Shown: one piece after another, positions 1 to 9,958 of the stretch
How positions within the stretch are numbered: position 1 is the stretch's first letter
How the letters are laid out: each line of letters starts with the position of its first letter
Assembly: GCA_037501455.1 (NCBI GenBank)
Contig: CM074858.1
Location: forward strand, 86,650,501 to 86,714,500
Direction of reading: 5' to 3'
Length of the DNA stretch: 64,000 nucleotides
Origin: Lantana camara
Taxonomy: Eukaryota; Streptophyta; Magnoliopsida; Lamiales; Verbenaceae
Notes under the pieces: model-generated
Told to the model about the DNA's origin: nothing
Database searches by the model: none
Seen by the model: the letters and a program-made list of their open reading frames with translations, nothing else
Program-made: the position numbers and the translations under genes

Positions 1-77
1 ACTTGCCCGTCAAAGCTATTCTAAAGCTACTCTAAGTCCCATCTTCTGAAGATGTCCTTGGAAAGCTTCACGACTAA

Positions 78-89
78 GGCCGCGTTTAC
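78..89 (+). repeat. Left terminal inverted repeat of the Harbinger-like element
   Basis: GGCCGCGTTTAC directly follows TAA at 75-77. It pairs with the right end with one mismatch at the fifth base. Confidence 0.8.
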
Positions 90-211
90 TTTGCCTTTAA
101 CAGGGAGTTGGAGGTTTTCATCTGCCATTGTCCGCCGTTTACTCTGCGCGTGCCCCAGCCTGAGTTTGCCGTACGAGCCTGTAGGATTCTCGTGTTGTCG
201 CCTCATCCAGC

Positions 212-265
212 AGACATGGAATTTTGGCATGTCTGGTGAGACATGGAATTTTGGCATGTCTGGAT
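212..265 (+). repeat. 27 bp tandem duplication
   Basis: Two consecutive units at 212-238 and 239-265 are identical except for the last two bases. Each unit begins AGACATG and holds CATGTCT further on, so it can fold into a small hairpin. It lies in the left subterminal part of the Harbinger-like element, where such repeats often serve as transposase-binding sites; that role is inference. Confidence 0.75.
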
Positions 266-424
266 GCGTGAAATTTACAAATTTGTCCAACTTTTGTTGA
301 TAATTACATAGGGCTGCCATTAGTATTAGGGCTGCCGCCAATTTTTCCCCTTTCCCGCTGCGTGCTGCGAAACCCAGATTCTCAGTTTCCCCTTCTGTTT
401 TCGTTGTTCTAACTACTGAAATCT

Positions 425-1170
425 ATGGCGTTATCTATGCTCCGGAAGAAACTCGGAAAATCGAAGGCGATCTCAATGTGAAACTATCTTCTTATGTCAA
501 GCTGGGCGTGCGCTTCAGTCAAGGAGGTATGATCTTTTTCAGCTACGATTTGCTGGGATTTTTGATTTGTTGTTTTGTTATTGTCGTTTGAAAATTATAA
601 TATGTGATTGTGGCGAATGATGATGGTAATGAGATGATAAAGTTGTGTGAGATTAAAGAATTTTTTGCGCAGCAAACCTTTGGGGTTTTGGATGTCTGAA
701 TTATGATGTACAATATCCTTGATATTTATCCGATACTATCCCCAATTTTGAAATATGGATAAAAATTGTAGTTGGGTGCAACTAACAGTGCATGTACGAT
801 TGCTCTTAAATTTGGTGCATTTCTAATTATGGAATGTTTGATATTTGTGGTTTGGTAATTGGGCTTAGTTATGTGAATTTATGTACAAATTGCATGGATC
901 AAACTTCAAAAATGTCTTGGATATAATTGAATTGCTTGTTGAAATATGGAGTTGAAGTTGTGTGATATGTAATTTAAACTGATAATGTTGGAATTGGGAG
1001 TTAGGATGACCTTCATAAAACTCTTAACTATTGCCTAACTGAGAGGAACTTCAGAACTCTAGCAATACCGAGACATATGTCTAGTAAAACTTGTGCTTAG
1101 TTTACGTGTGAGGTTTAATAGATCATACAATAGCTGAACAGCATATGATTATAAATGCATATTGGTGCAG
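425..1170 (+). other. Possible first exon and intron of the captured PPR gene
   Basis: An ATG at 425 opens a short basic stretch (MALSMLRKKLGKSK), which would suit an organelle-targeting N-terminus, but the frame stops after 18 codons. GTATGATC near 525-533 resembles a splice donor. AT-rich sequence runs from there to TTGGTGCAG near 1162-1170, a good acceptor that abuts the PPR-coding stretch. Capture of a genomic exon-intron-exon piece explains this, but the first exon is weakly supported. Confidence 0.35.
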
Positions 1171-2016
1171 GGTAAGAATGGTTTGTGCAGTACTCATACT
1201 GAGAGAGTGGTTGAAACTATGACGGTATTGGGAGTTAAACCAGATGAAATCACTTTTGGATTGCATGCTTACCTGTATGCGGTTAAGGGGCTCGACGAGA
1301 AGGTACTTGAGTTAGAGGATATAATAGGTAGGCTTCTTATTCTTGATAAAAGGGTTTATTTTCATAATTTGGTTTGTGGGTATGTGAATTTGGGTAATCT
1401 TGAATCAGTTTCTGCTACTATACTACATGGTCTAGAAGAAGGGAACACACAAGGGTTCAATCAAGAAACTTGTAATGAAGTGGTGAAAGGATTTGTACAA
1501 AAAGGGAATTACATACTTAGTAATGGAGTCTCAAAAACTAGAACCTTCGCCTTTTCCAGCAGATAAATCTTTCGGATATGGTGTTATTAATGCTTGCATT
1601 AGTCTCGATTTACTAGACAAGGCACATGTAATCCTAGATGAAATGAATGCTCAAGGGGCTTCAATTGGACTCGGTGTTTACGTGCCAATTCTGAAGGCCT
1701 ACTCCAAAATACAAAGAACAGCTGAAGCTGCAAAATTGGTTACAGAAATATGCAGTTTGGGGCTAAAATTCGATGCTAGCATCCATGTATTGTCAAGATT
1801 TTCAGTCTGCATTCTCCTTATTTCGTGATATGAGATAAGCAAGAATACGCGAGTTAAAAGGCAGCTACTTAACAATCATGACGGGCCTGACAGAACATGA
1901 TAAGCCCTAGCTGATGGCATCCTTTCTGGACGAAGTTGTCGAGGACCTAAGAATTGAAGTGGGCACCCACGATTGGAATTCAATCATCCACGCCTTCTGT
2001 AAGGCCGGGAGATTGC
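1171..2016 (+). pseudogene. Captured pentatricopeptide-repeat (PPR) gene fragment, frameshifted
   Basis: PPR proteins are helical-repeat RNA-binding proteins of plant mitochondria and plastids. Coding similarity runs through three frames. About 1171-1500 has helix-pair text such as VETMTVLGVKPDEITFG. About 1500-1810 has FGYGVINACISLDLLDKAH and AYSKIQRTAEAAKLV. About 1914-2013 has HDWNSIIHAFCKAGRLQ. These are the alternating motifs of 35-residue P-type PPRs. A frameshift near 1500, a stop after about 1825 and another frame change before 1914 rule out a product. The fragment follows a good splice acceptor and is fused to an RNase H-like piece downstream. The parent gene is not identified. Confidence 0.75.
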
Positions 2017-2442
2017 AGAGTTGTGTTGGAAAACTTGTCCAGGGAGGAAGAGGAAAGATTTGTAACTTTCTTGTTGGCTCTTTGGCGTAATCGAAACAAA
2101 AAGTGGGCAGAAGGCAAGGGGCAAGATCCAAGAGAGGTTGTTTGCTTTGCAAACAACTTTTATGCAGCAAGTTGCATGGGTGCTTTAGCAGCTGTTCCAC
2201 GGGAGGTTAACCATTTCGAATGCAACTGGTGCAAACCACCAAATGGGGTTATAAAAATCAATGTAGATGGGGTTTTATTTAATCGGGAAAGATGCTTTGG
2301 CATTGGGGTTGTAGTGCGGGATCATCTTGGTGAGTGTCTTTTGGAGAGGTTGCCGGTTGTCAGGAATTTTCGAACCAGAAATAGCAGAGGCTATGGCAAT
2401 GAAGTGTGCAGCGGAGACAACGAGAAAATGGAGTTACCAATG
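2017..2442 (+). pseudogene. RNase H-like (reverse-transcriptase-like) domain fragment
   Basis: The translation from 2017 carries LLALWRNRNKKWAEGKG, then PPNGVIKINVDG and GIGVVVRDHLGECL. This is the start of the plant RNase H-like domain (RVT_3 type) found in LINE-derived and host proteins. The first catalytic aspartate is in INVDG. A frameshift near 2360 moves the next conserved part (PEIAEAMAMKCA, with the likely catalytic glutamate) to another frame. The domain ends soon after, without the later aspartates. It is joined in the transposon to the PPR piece, so two unrelated fragments lie side by side. It is not functional as written. Confidence 0.7.
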
Positions 2443-2506
2443 TAAATATAGTGTTGCTTCGTGTATCACGAAAGATCTTAGTTAACTTTCATCTGTTGTT
2501 TCCCTT

Positions 2507-2885
2507 CAAAAAAAAAAAAAATGAATGAATTTTGATTGGTGTTGCAATTGGTTTTAGTTTTCTTTAATTTATTTTGTGCATACTGGGAAGGAGATTCAAC
2601 AAAATAAGAAATTTTGATTGGCGGTGGAATTGGTTTTAGTTTCTTTATTTCATTTTGTACATATTGGGGGAGAGATTCAACAAAATTAAGAAAAAGGGTA
2701 GTTGTGTAATTTCTTACTAAACTGCTAAAAACAAGATTACCAAAGTAAACATCTATAATTGATAAGCACACTTTATCCCAAAAATTTATAAAAAAAGTAC
2801 ACAAAAGATATTGATATATTGCTTAACTAATCTAACATGCAATATCCTAACATGCAATATCCACTCTTCAAATGTAAACGAGGCC
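2507..2885 (+). repeat. A-tract, 83 bp tandem duplication and right end of the Harbinger-like element
   Basis: A run of about 14 A near 2507-2520 is followed by two diverged copies of an about 83 bp unit (2529-2611 and 2612-2694), both starting TTTTGATTGG and ending near GAGATTCAACAAAA. A 15 bp unit is duplicated exactly at 2833-2847 and 2848-2862. The right inverted repeat is 2874-2885. No coding signal is seen. Confidence 0.7.
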
Positions 2886-2888
2886 TAA

Positions 2889-5800
2889 GGGGTTTAGTAA
2901 GTGGATCTGCCACGTTCTCTGCTGATGTGACCCTCTCAATTTGCACATCTCCTCTTTTGATAATATCACGGATTAGGTGATACTTCCTCATAATGTGCTT
3001 GGTCCGTTGGTGAGATCTTGGTTCTCTTGCTTGAGCAACCGCCCCAGTGTTGTCACAAAACACAGTAATGGGGTCTTTCATGCTAGGAACAACATTCAAC
3101 TCTTGAATGAAGTTTCTAATCCAAACACCTTCCTTAGCTGCATCATTTGCAGCTAAGTATTCGGCCTCAGTGGTCGAATCTGCAGTGGTCGTTTGCTTGG
3201 AACTCTTCCAACTCACTGCTCCGCCGTTTAGGCAGAAAATGTATCCTGACATTGACTTAAAATCATCTAAGTCAGATGCAAAGCTTGCATCGCAGTATCC
3301 TTCGACAGTAAGATCTTTCTGACCTCCGTAAACTAAGAATAAATCTTTAGTACTTTTCAAGTACTTAAGAATATTCTTCACGGCAGCCCAGTGACCATCT
3401 CCAGGGTCAGATTGGAAACGACTTGTTACACTAAGTGCATAAGCCACATCCGGTCGAGTACATAACATTGCATACATTATGCTACCTATTGCTGAAGCAT
3501 AAGGTGTATGAGTCATTCTCTCCTTCTTAAGGTTAGTCTTAGGACACATCCTCTTTGAAAGACATGTTCCTACACTCATAGGAGGGTTCTTAACCTTTGC
3601 TGACTCCATATTGAATCTCTTCAATACTTTGTCAATGTACATCGACTGTGATAGTCCTATTAACCTTCTAAATCTATCTCGATAGATTTTAATTCCAAGG
3701 ATATAGGACGCATCACCAAGATCTTCCATCTCGAATTGGTTCGATAACCATAACTTACTCACTTTCATGTCATCCTTCGAATTCCCAATAAGAAGGATGT
3801 CATCAACATAAAGTACTAAGAATTGCACTGAGGTCTCCAATTCCTTTCTATACACACATGATTCATTCGAAATTTGAATGAAGCCAAACGCTTTGACTGA
3901 TTCATCAAATCGAATGTTCCAATTCCTAGAAGCCTGTTTCAATCCATAGATTGATCTTTGGAGTTTGCAAACCTTTTGGTCACTCCCACTGAATGTGAAA
4001 CCTATGGGTTGCTCCATATAAATGTCTTTATCAATGTCACCAGTGAGAAAGGCAGTTTTCACATCCATTTGCCTTATCTCATAGTCATAATATGCAGTAA
4101 TAGCAAGCATGATCCGAATAGACTTTGGCATTGCAACCAGTCTTGCCTTGTAGGCTGCAATGCTTCCATCAACTCCAAGCTTTCTCTTAAAGATCCATTT
4201 GCAACCTATGGGTTTGACCCCATCAGGCAAATCTACCAAGGTCTAAACTTGGTTGGAGTTCATGGAATCCGTTTCGGATTTCATGGCTTCTATCCACTGT
4301 TCAGAGTCAGAATCTGAAAGTGCCTCCTCATATATTAAAGGATCATTATCCTTTTGAGAGATTTCATGGAAGAATCCATACCATCTCTCCGGCTGTCTAG
4401 GAGTGCGTTCAGAACGCCTTAGAGGAGGATTTTCGTGTGTATCGAAATTCATGATTGGTTGTTGTTGATCAGAATGAGATGTTTCTTTAGTGGGTGGTGT
4501 GGGGTCACTTTGTACTTCTTCTAATTCTATGATCTTGCCTTTCTTTTCATTAAGGAATGGTTCCTCCAGAATAGTAGCATTTCTGGAAACAAACACCTTT
4601 TGCTCAGATTGATCATAGAAGTAGTATCCTATGGATTCCTTAGGATAACCTACAAAGTAGCATAAGTTAGAACGAGATTCTAACTTATCTCCCACTGTCC
4701 TCTTCACGTAAGCAGGACAACCCCAAATTCTTAAGTAAGAATAACTAGGGATTTTACCATGCCACATTTCATAGGGCGTTTTAGGGACTGACTTAGAGGG
4801 AACTAGATTCAAAATCTTTGCTGCACTTTCTAGGGAATAACCCCAGAAAGAAGGTGGTAAGTCAGTGAAACTCATCATGGAACGAACCATATCAAGTAAG
4901 GTTCGATTCCTTCTCTCAGAAACTCCATTAAGCTGAGGAGTTCCCGGAGGAGTCCACTGAGAGATAATCTCATTATCTTTGAGATGATTAAGGAATTCTT
5001 CACTAAGATATTCGCCTCCTTGATCAGATCGAAGTGCTTTGATCTTGTGACCAGTTTTGTTCTCAACCTCCTTTTGAAATTCTAAGAATTTCTCAAAAGC
5101 TTCAGATTTATACATCATTAAGTATACATAACCATATCGACTAAAGTCATCGTTAAAGGTTATGAAATACTGATGATTGTTTCTTGCGCTTACACTAAGC
5201 GGTCCACAAACATCAGAATGGATCAAATCCAAGACCTTAGTGGCACGTTCCACAGTCCCTTTAAAAGGAACTTTGGACATCTTTCCTTTGAGACAGGATT
5301 CACAAGAAGTTAACTCCTTAAGATCATTTTCAGAGAATGATCCTAAAGTGTTTATCTTGCTAATTCTGTTCTTGGAAATGTGTCCTCATCTAGCGTGCCA
5401 TAAGGGAGCTGAAACTTTGTCATCTCTCTTACGTTTCGTTTCTCGTTGTATATTCGTAATATTGATATTCTGAGTAAGATAAAGTCCATTGCTTAGAGTA
5501 CCGATGTGAACGGAAGAGTTGTTCCGTTTGATAAAGTATTTACCATTCTTAATATAAGTTTCATAACCTTCACAATCTAATATTGGAACTGAAATTATAT
5601 TACGAATAATGCTCGGTACATAAAGGACTTTGTTTAAGACTAACTCAAAACTACCTAAATCTAATCTAATTGTGCCTAAAGCTCGAGCTTCAACGTTTGA
5701 GCCATCGCCGATCTTCAAGACACATTCTCCTTCTTTGAGTTGTTGGACTTCACTTAGCATCTGTACATCATTACAGATGTGAGTTCCACAACCGGTATCA

Positions 5801-6684
5801 AGTACCCAAGAACTAGAATTAATAGAAAGATTTATTTCAACGAGAAAGATACCTTTCTTCAGAGTAGCCTTGTACTCTGGGCAATTTCTCCTCCAATGTC
5901 CCGTTTTGCCACAATGGAAGCAAACATCCTCTTTCTGATCACGCTTCTTCTTTTGGGCCTTCCCCTTCGAAACGCCACCAGTGGGCCTAAGGGGTTTCTT
6001 CTTCTTCTTTTGGGCTTTCTTGCCCTTACCTTTAGAAGGCCCAGAAGAGGAAGATGGAGCATTCACCATCAAAACCTTATTGTCCTTCTTGATCGTGCTT
6101 TCAGCAGTCACAAGCTGACTAATCAGCTCAACTACAGTAGCTCCAGCATGATTCATGTTGAAGTTAAGGACATATGGGTTGAATGATGATGGGAGCGAAG
6201 CTAGCAACAAATCCACTGAAAGCACATCTTTCAGTGGCATGTCCATGGAGGCAAGTTTCTCAGTAAGGGCAAGAAACTTGAGTCCATATTCATGGACACT
6301 TGAACCTTCCCTCATTCTCAAGTGGAACAATTCCTTAGAAGTGTTATACCTTGTAACACGTTCATGAGAGAGGTAAAGTTGCTCTAAGTGGTCGTAAATC
6401 TCCCAAGCGAATTCCATGGCCTCATGTTGCCTTTGCAAGTCCGGAGACATGTTAGCCAACATAAGGCAACGGGCTTGGAGATTATCATCCTTCCACTTCT
6501 GAATCGCGTCCCGCTCGGCCCGAGTGGGAGCCTCCCCTGCAGGACTAGGCTCCCCTTCGAAGAGAACATAAGTTCTCTTCTTAGAATCTAAAATGATTTT
6601 TAGATTCCTCAGCCAATCAGAATAGTTGGGACCAGTCAACTTGTTTTACTCGAGGATCGATACAAGAGGGTTTTTGGTTGCCAT
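2889..6684 (-). pseudogene. Copia gag-pol polyprotein, copy 1, broken
   Basis: Encodes copia capsid, protease, integrase, reverse transcriptase and RNase H in that order. The ATG is at 6684, matching the start of copy 2. Visible parts are the gag text near 6640-6200, a zinc knuckle CFHCGKTGHWRRNC near 5900, a protease site DTGCGTH near 5790, integrase HSDVCGPL and LRSDQGGEY (5215-5010), the RT box YVDD near 3800, and an RNase H tail truncated at 2889 by the Harbinger-like insertion. Lesions relative to copy 2 are a stop at codon 13 (6646-6648), a stop at 5386-5388, a stop at 4243-4245, and a 57 bp in-frame deletion near 4131 that removes the first conserved RT block. Tails past 2889 read into the transposon and are artefacts. 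Confidence 0.9.
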
Positions 6685-8395
6685 GTCAAAACACGTAGAG
6701 AATCACAGAATCTACGACCTAAATGGTAAAACAGAGAACTCGTGAGCATGATGAATAATAACGATATACAAAAGATAAGGTCTTTAATCTAATGTAGCTC
6801 CCACTGTTTTTCAAAGATCTAAAATTCCCAAAGATCTAAGAGGAACACCTTTCCCAATGGGTACTAAGATCCTAGGCATTTTACCTCGAACCCACGACTC
6901 GCGGACATTCTAAGTAAGAACCCTAGGTAGGTACAACTTACCAATTCTAACACCTTTAGAACTCCTAGTAATTGGTTTTTGCATCACCTATCTTTCAATA
7001 TGGACCCACGACTCATGCGACATCCATATTTACTTAGGTGTTAAGCTAGACCCATCAATCATAAGATCATGACCAAAACTTAGTTCGAACGACCCACGAC
7101 TCGCGGACATCGCCCTTGCCAAAATTGACCACGAAATATTGACCATTTAAAATGATCAATTAGGTAACTAAGAACTAATAAGCTCCACTAGCTATCCCAC
7201 GACTCGCGGATAATATCTAGCTTCACTTACTAAACTTAAAACCTATTGATGGAATGCTAGGAATTTAATTCAAAATTTGCATCTCGAATTAAATACCTAT
7301 TTGTTCAAAATTAGCTTAATATTTAAAGGGAATTTTCGAATCAACCGGAGAGTTGTCCGGTTCGACCTCACCAACATATATGTTATCCAATTTTATTAGT
7401 CTTGATTAATGCAAGTACACTTAAATGCATTTCAAACAAGCACATAAACAGATAACATGTCCTAGCATGATACTAACATGTAATGATCATGTGTTCTACC
7501 TATCTTATGCGTGATATGTGGGAGCCACTCCACAATCACAAGTTCTAACATACATGCCACATAAACAGTTTAAATCACATAAGAGAAAGCGGTAACAAAA
7601 TACGAGCCCTATCTCTATTACATTTAACAATTGAGATTCCCCTCCCTAACATTTTGAGGGGTCTTCACTTATGGCCTCCTTGTTACTTGAATGTGGTCCA
7701 TCTTACTCCATGGGTGCATTGTCTCCAAAATGAAAATAAAACCTCACCACCTATCTCTACTCTCAAATTACAATAAAAGGAAAAAGACATAAAGTAATAA
7801 GGCTCAATCTTCATATTGGCCTTAGACAATTACACGGGGCATACCCCGGCCTAAAAAACAGTAATATGGAAAGCCACATAATAAATCACATAACAGTACG
7901 CACATAAGTGAGGCTCCAACCTCAATTGAAAAAACGCAACTATATGGCTCCAACCCCAATTTAAACCATCCATGTGCATAAATTAAAACCATACATAGAT
8001 CTAAACCCATGATCACCTAACATGCTCTTGCGAGAATTTAAATTTAACCAATAAATTAAAATTCTCGTTTCAAGTCCTAATGACTTAAAACACGACTTAG
8101 ATGCAATTCTTGTTCAAGAGCCTTTTCAATAAAACCCGAAAAACAATAAACCAATAAAATTCCAATTAATTTCCAAAATTAATAATTTTATTCTTTCATT
8201 ATTTTCAGAAAATAAAGTTCATAATTTTCCAAAAATCCAAATCGCTTTAATTTTTCAAAAATCCCAATTTCATCAAAATTTTAAAATAATTTTATTTTAG
8301 CAAAACTGATTTTAAAAGATAAAATTAAAATAAAATTAAATCGGGATTTTCAAGGACCGAAAACGCGAAACACGAAACATGAAGATTGGCCCGAA
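6685..8395 (-). other. Copia copy 1 leader with repeated CCCACGACTC motif
   Basis: Long untranslated leader between the lost primer site and gag. It holds four copies of GAGTCGTGGG on the minus strand (6891-6900, 7005-7014, 7093-7102, 7196-7205) and a palindrome GGGGCATACCCC (7836-7847). Both signals recur at equivalent places in copies 2 and 3. The rest is AT-rich, with no credible reading frame. Confidence 0.75.
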
Positions 8396-9937
8396 ACCAC
8401 CCGCCTACAAATAGAGATGCACACTTTAGAGCAAACATATCAAATAAAGAGGCACGCACACATATATAAATGTAGAAGATTAAACAATTTAATATGGCAT
8501 ATGATGCACGTGCAATGAATGGTTTGAACCTGGCACCAAGGTGGTAAGCTGTTAGCTTAGTAGCTTGTCCTCATTTCTCTAATCACGAGCTTGCTTTGAC
8601 TCGTTGATCATTGCTTGTTTTCCCACGGTCTTCAAGATCTCTATGAATCTTCGTGCATCAACTTGTATATCTTTAAGGTCCGAGATTATAATTTCTTGAA
8701 TCAAAAGTCTTCTATGTCCATGGATCTAGTGTCTTGACTTCTTCAAAATAATCGATCTTCCAATCGCTGCCCCGAATCTTACTCCTAACCATCACCTTGA
8801 TCAAGGTTCCCTGGCTTTCACCTCCCTCGAGTTCAAATTGGTTAAGAGATCCATCCTCCAATTGCTCACACTTGAGCACCTAATTTCCCTCTAGAAACTT
8901 TTTACCTTTCCTTAGTTCCCATTTGTTGCTCCATATTTCCAAATTCGACCTCACAACACGATAATTCAGCTTGGATTTGGAAGATGAACTCAAATCCGAC
9001 CGAAGATAGAATCCTTAGCGTTGTCACCTTCCATGGATAAGTATTTACCACGTTGATTGATATTCTTTGATTCCTTTCAAATCCAACTTTTATCTTATTC
9101 GAAATCCGAAGCCTCTCAATTCATCTCTTCTTCTCCCATAAGTCCAAACTTAACTTCCTCCTTGACGATCCCTATTGTTCACCATTCACGATCCTTGTTA
9201 TATCTTGAATCTTCTATCCCGGACTAGAATTCAAAAAACTTGATTCACTTGGAAGCTCCTCCTCGACGTCCCTTGTTACTTATCCCTCATCAACCGATTT
9301 TTACCTTGAGTTCTCTTGATTATCATCGCTTCTTCAATGATCCGAACCTCGAACTAAAGTACTTTCGAGATTTTTCTTCATTTCTCTCTTGAATGAATGA
9401 TCCTAGGGGATCCGGTTGACTAACTTCTATAATATGAGCGAAGGTGTCGATTCTTGTAAAACGTCACCTCACCCCGGATTCACCATCTCCAATAGAATAT
9501 GCAAGCTTTTCCTTATACATCGGTCTCCAGTTCCGGATTCTACCTCTGAGCCGTAGCTTAATTGGAGAAGGCCTTGGATCTGGGATTCCTGTATATACTC
9601 CCCAGTACGTTCCTTATAATTTCCATGCCTGAGAATCGAGCTTATGATAAACCATTATTATCGTAGAGATTGGCCGTGGTTTGATATTATCTTCATACCT
9701 ATAAATTATAACTCATTCCAAGAATATATGCATGCGATTAGTGCATGCTCATGTCACATTTTCAACACGAAAGGCATGTATCTAATGCAATAAGTAGGCA
9801 TTAATTCAACAAGGTTAAAAAAGGAATGCAATTCCGTGCTCAAGGTCAATACAATGCTCACGTTATCAAGTAGTTCCTAAGACGTACGACCTAGACTCGA
9901 CAGGACACGACATTAGAACTTCGGTTTTGCAACCTAG

Positions 9938-9950
9938 AGCTCTGATACCA
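9938..9950 (-). promoter_or_regulatory. Primer-binding site of element A
   Basis: On the minus strand TGGTATCAGAGCT lies 8 bp after the LTR end, complementary to the 3' end of initiator tRNA-Met as in many plant LTR elements. Confidence 0.8.
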
Positions 9951-9958
9951 CCTTAGGA

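Larger units (their letters stand above)
78..2885. mobile_element. PIF/Harbinger-like non-autonomous DNA transposon carrying gene fragments (Pack-type)
   Basis: This 2808 bp insertion interrupts copia copy 1. Its ends are GGCCGCGTTTAC (78-89) and GTAAACGAGGCC (2874-2885), an imperfect inverted repeat with 11 of 12 matches. It is flanked by TAA on both sides (75-77, 2886-2888), and removing one TAA plus the insert restores the uninterrupted copia sequence seen near 47618. GGCC-type termini and a TAA/TTA duplication are the known signature of PIF/Harbinger and Tourist-like elements. No transposase reading frame is visible. The interior instead holds a PPR gene fragment and an RNase H-like fragment. 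Family assignment is an inference from ends and TSD. Confidence 0.82.
1..8395 (-). mobile_element. Degenerate Ty1/copia retrotransposon, copy 1, split by a DNA transposon
   Basis: Minus-strand copia element. Its 3' coding end is at 1-77, its gag-pol at 2889-6684 and its long leader at about 6685-8395. The 3' LTR would lie left of the window. Sequence order and wording match the full-length plus-strand copy at 39612-49644 closely. Positions 1-74 continue the reverse complement of the RNase H tail that stops at 2889, so 78-2885 is a later insertion. On the right, similarity to the copy 2 leader fades near 8395, and neither primer site nor 5' LTR follows, so the 5' end is lost or rearranged. Confidence 0.9.

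Noticed and set aside
27..341. 104-codon minus-strand frame at the left edge
   Set aside because: It runs across the copia/Harbinger junction at 77/78 and includes the 27 bp duplication; an artefact of two joined elements.
1171..2016. PPR text considered as a working host gene
   Set aside because: Frame changes and stops within 850 bp, no full repeat array, and location inside a transposon.
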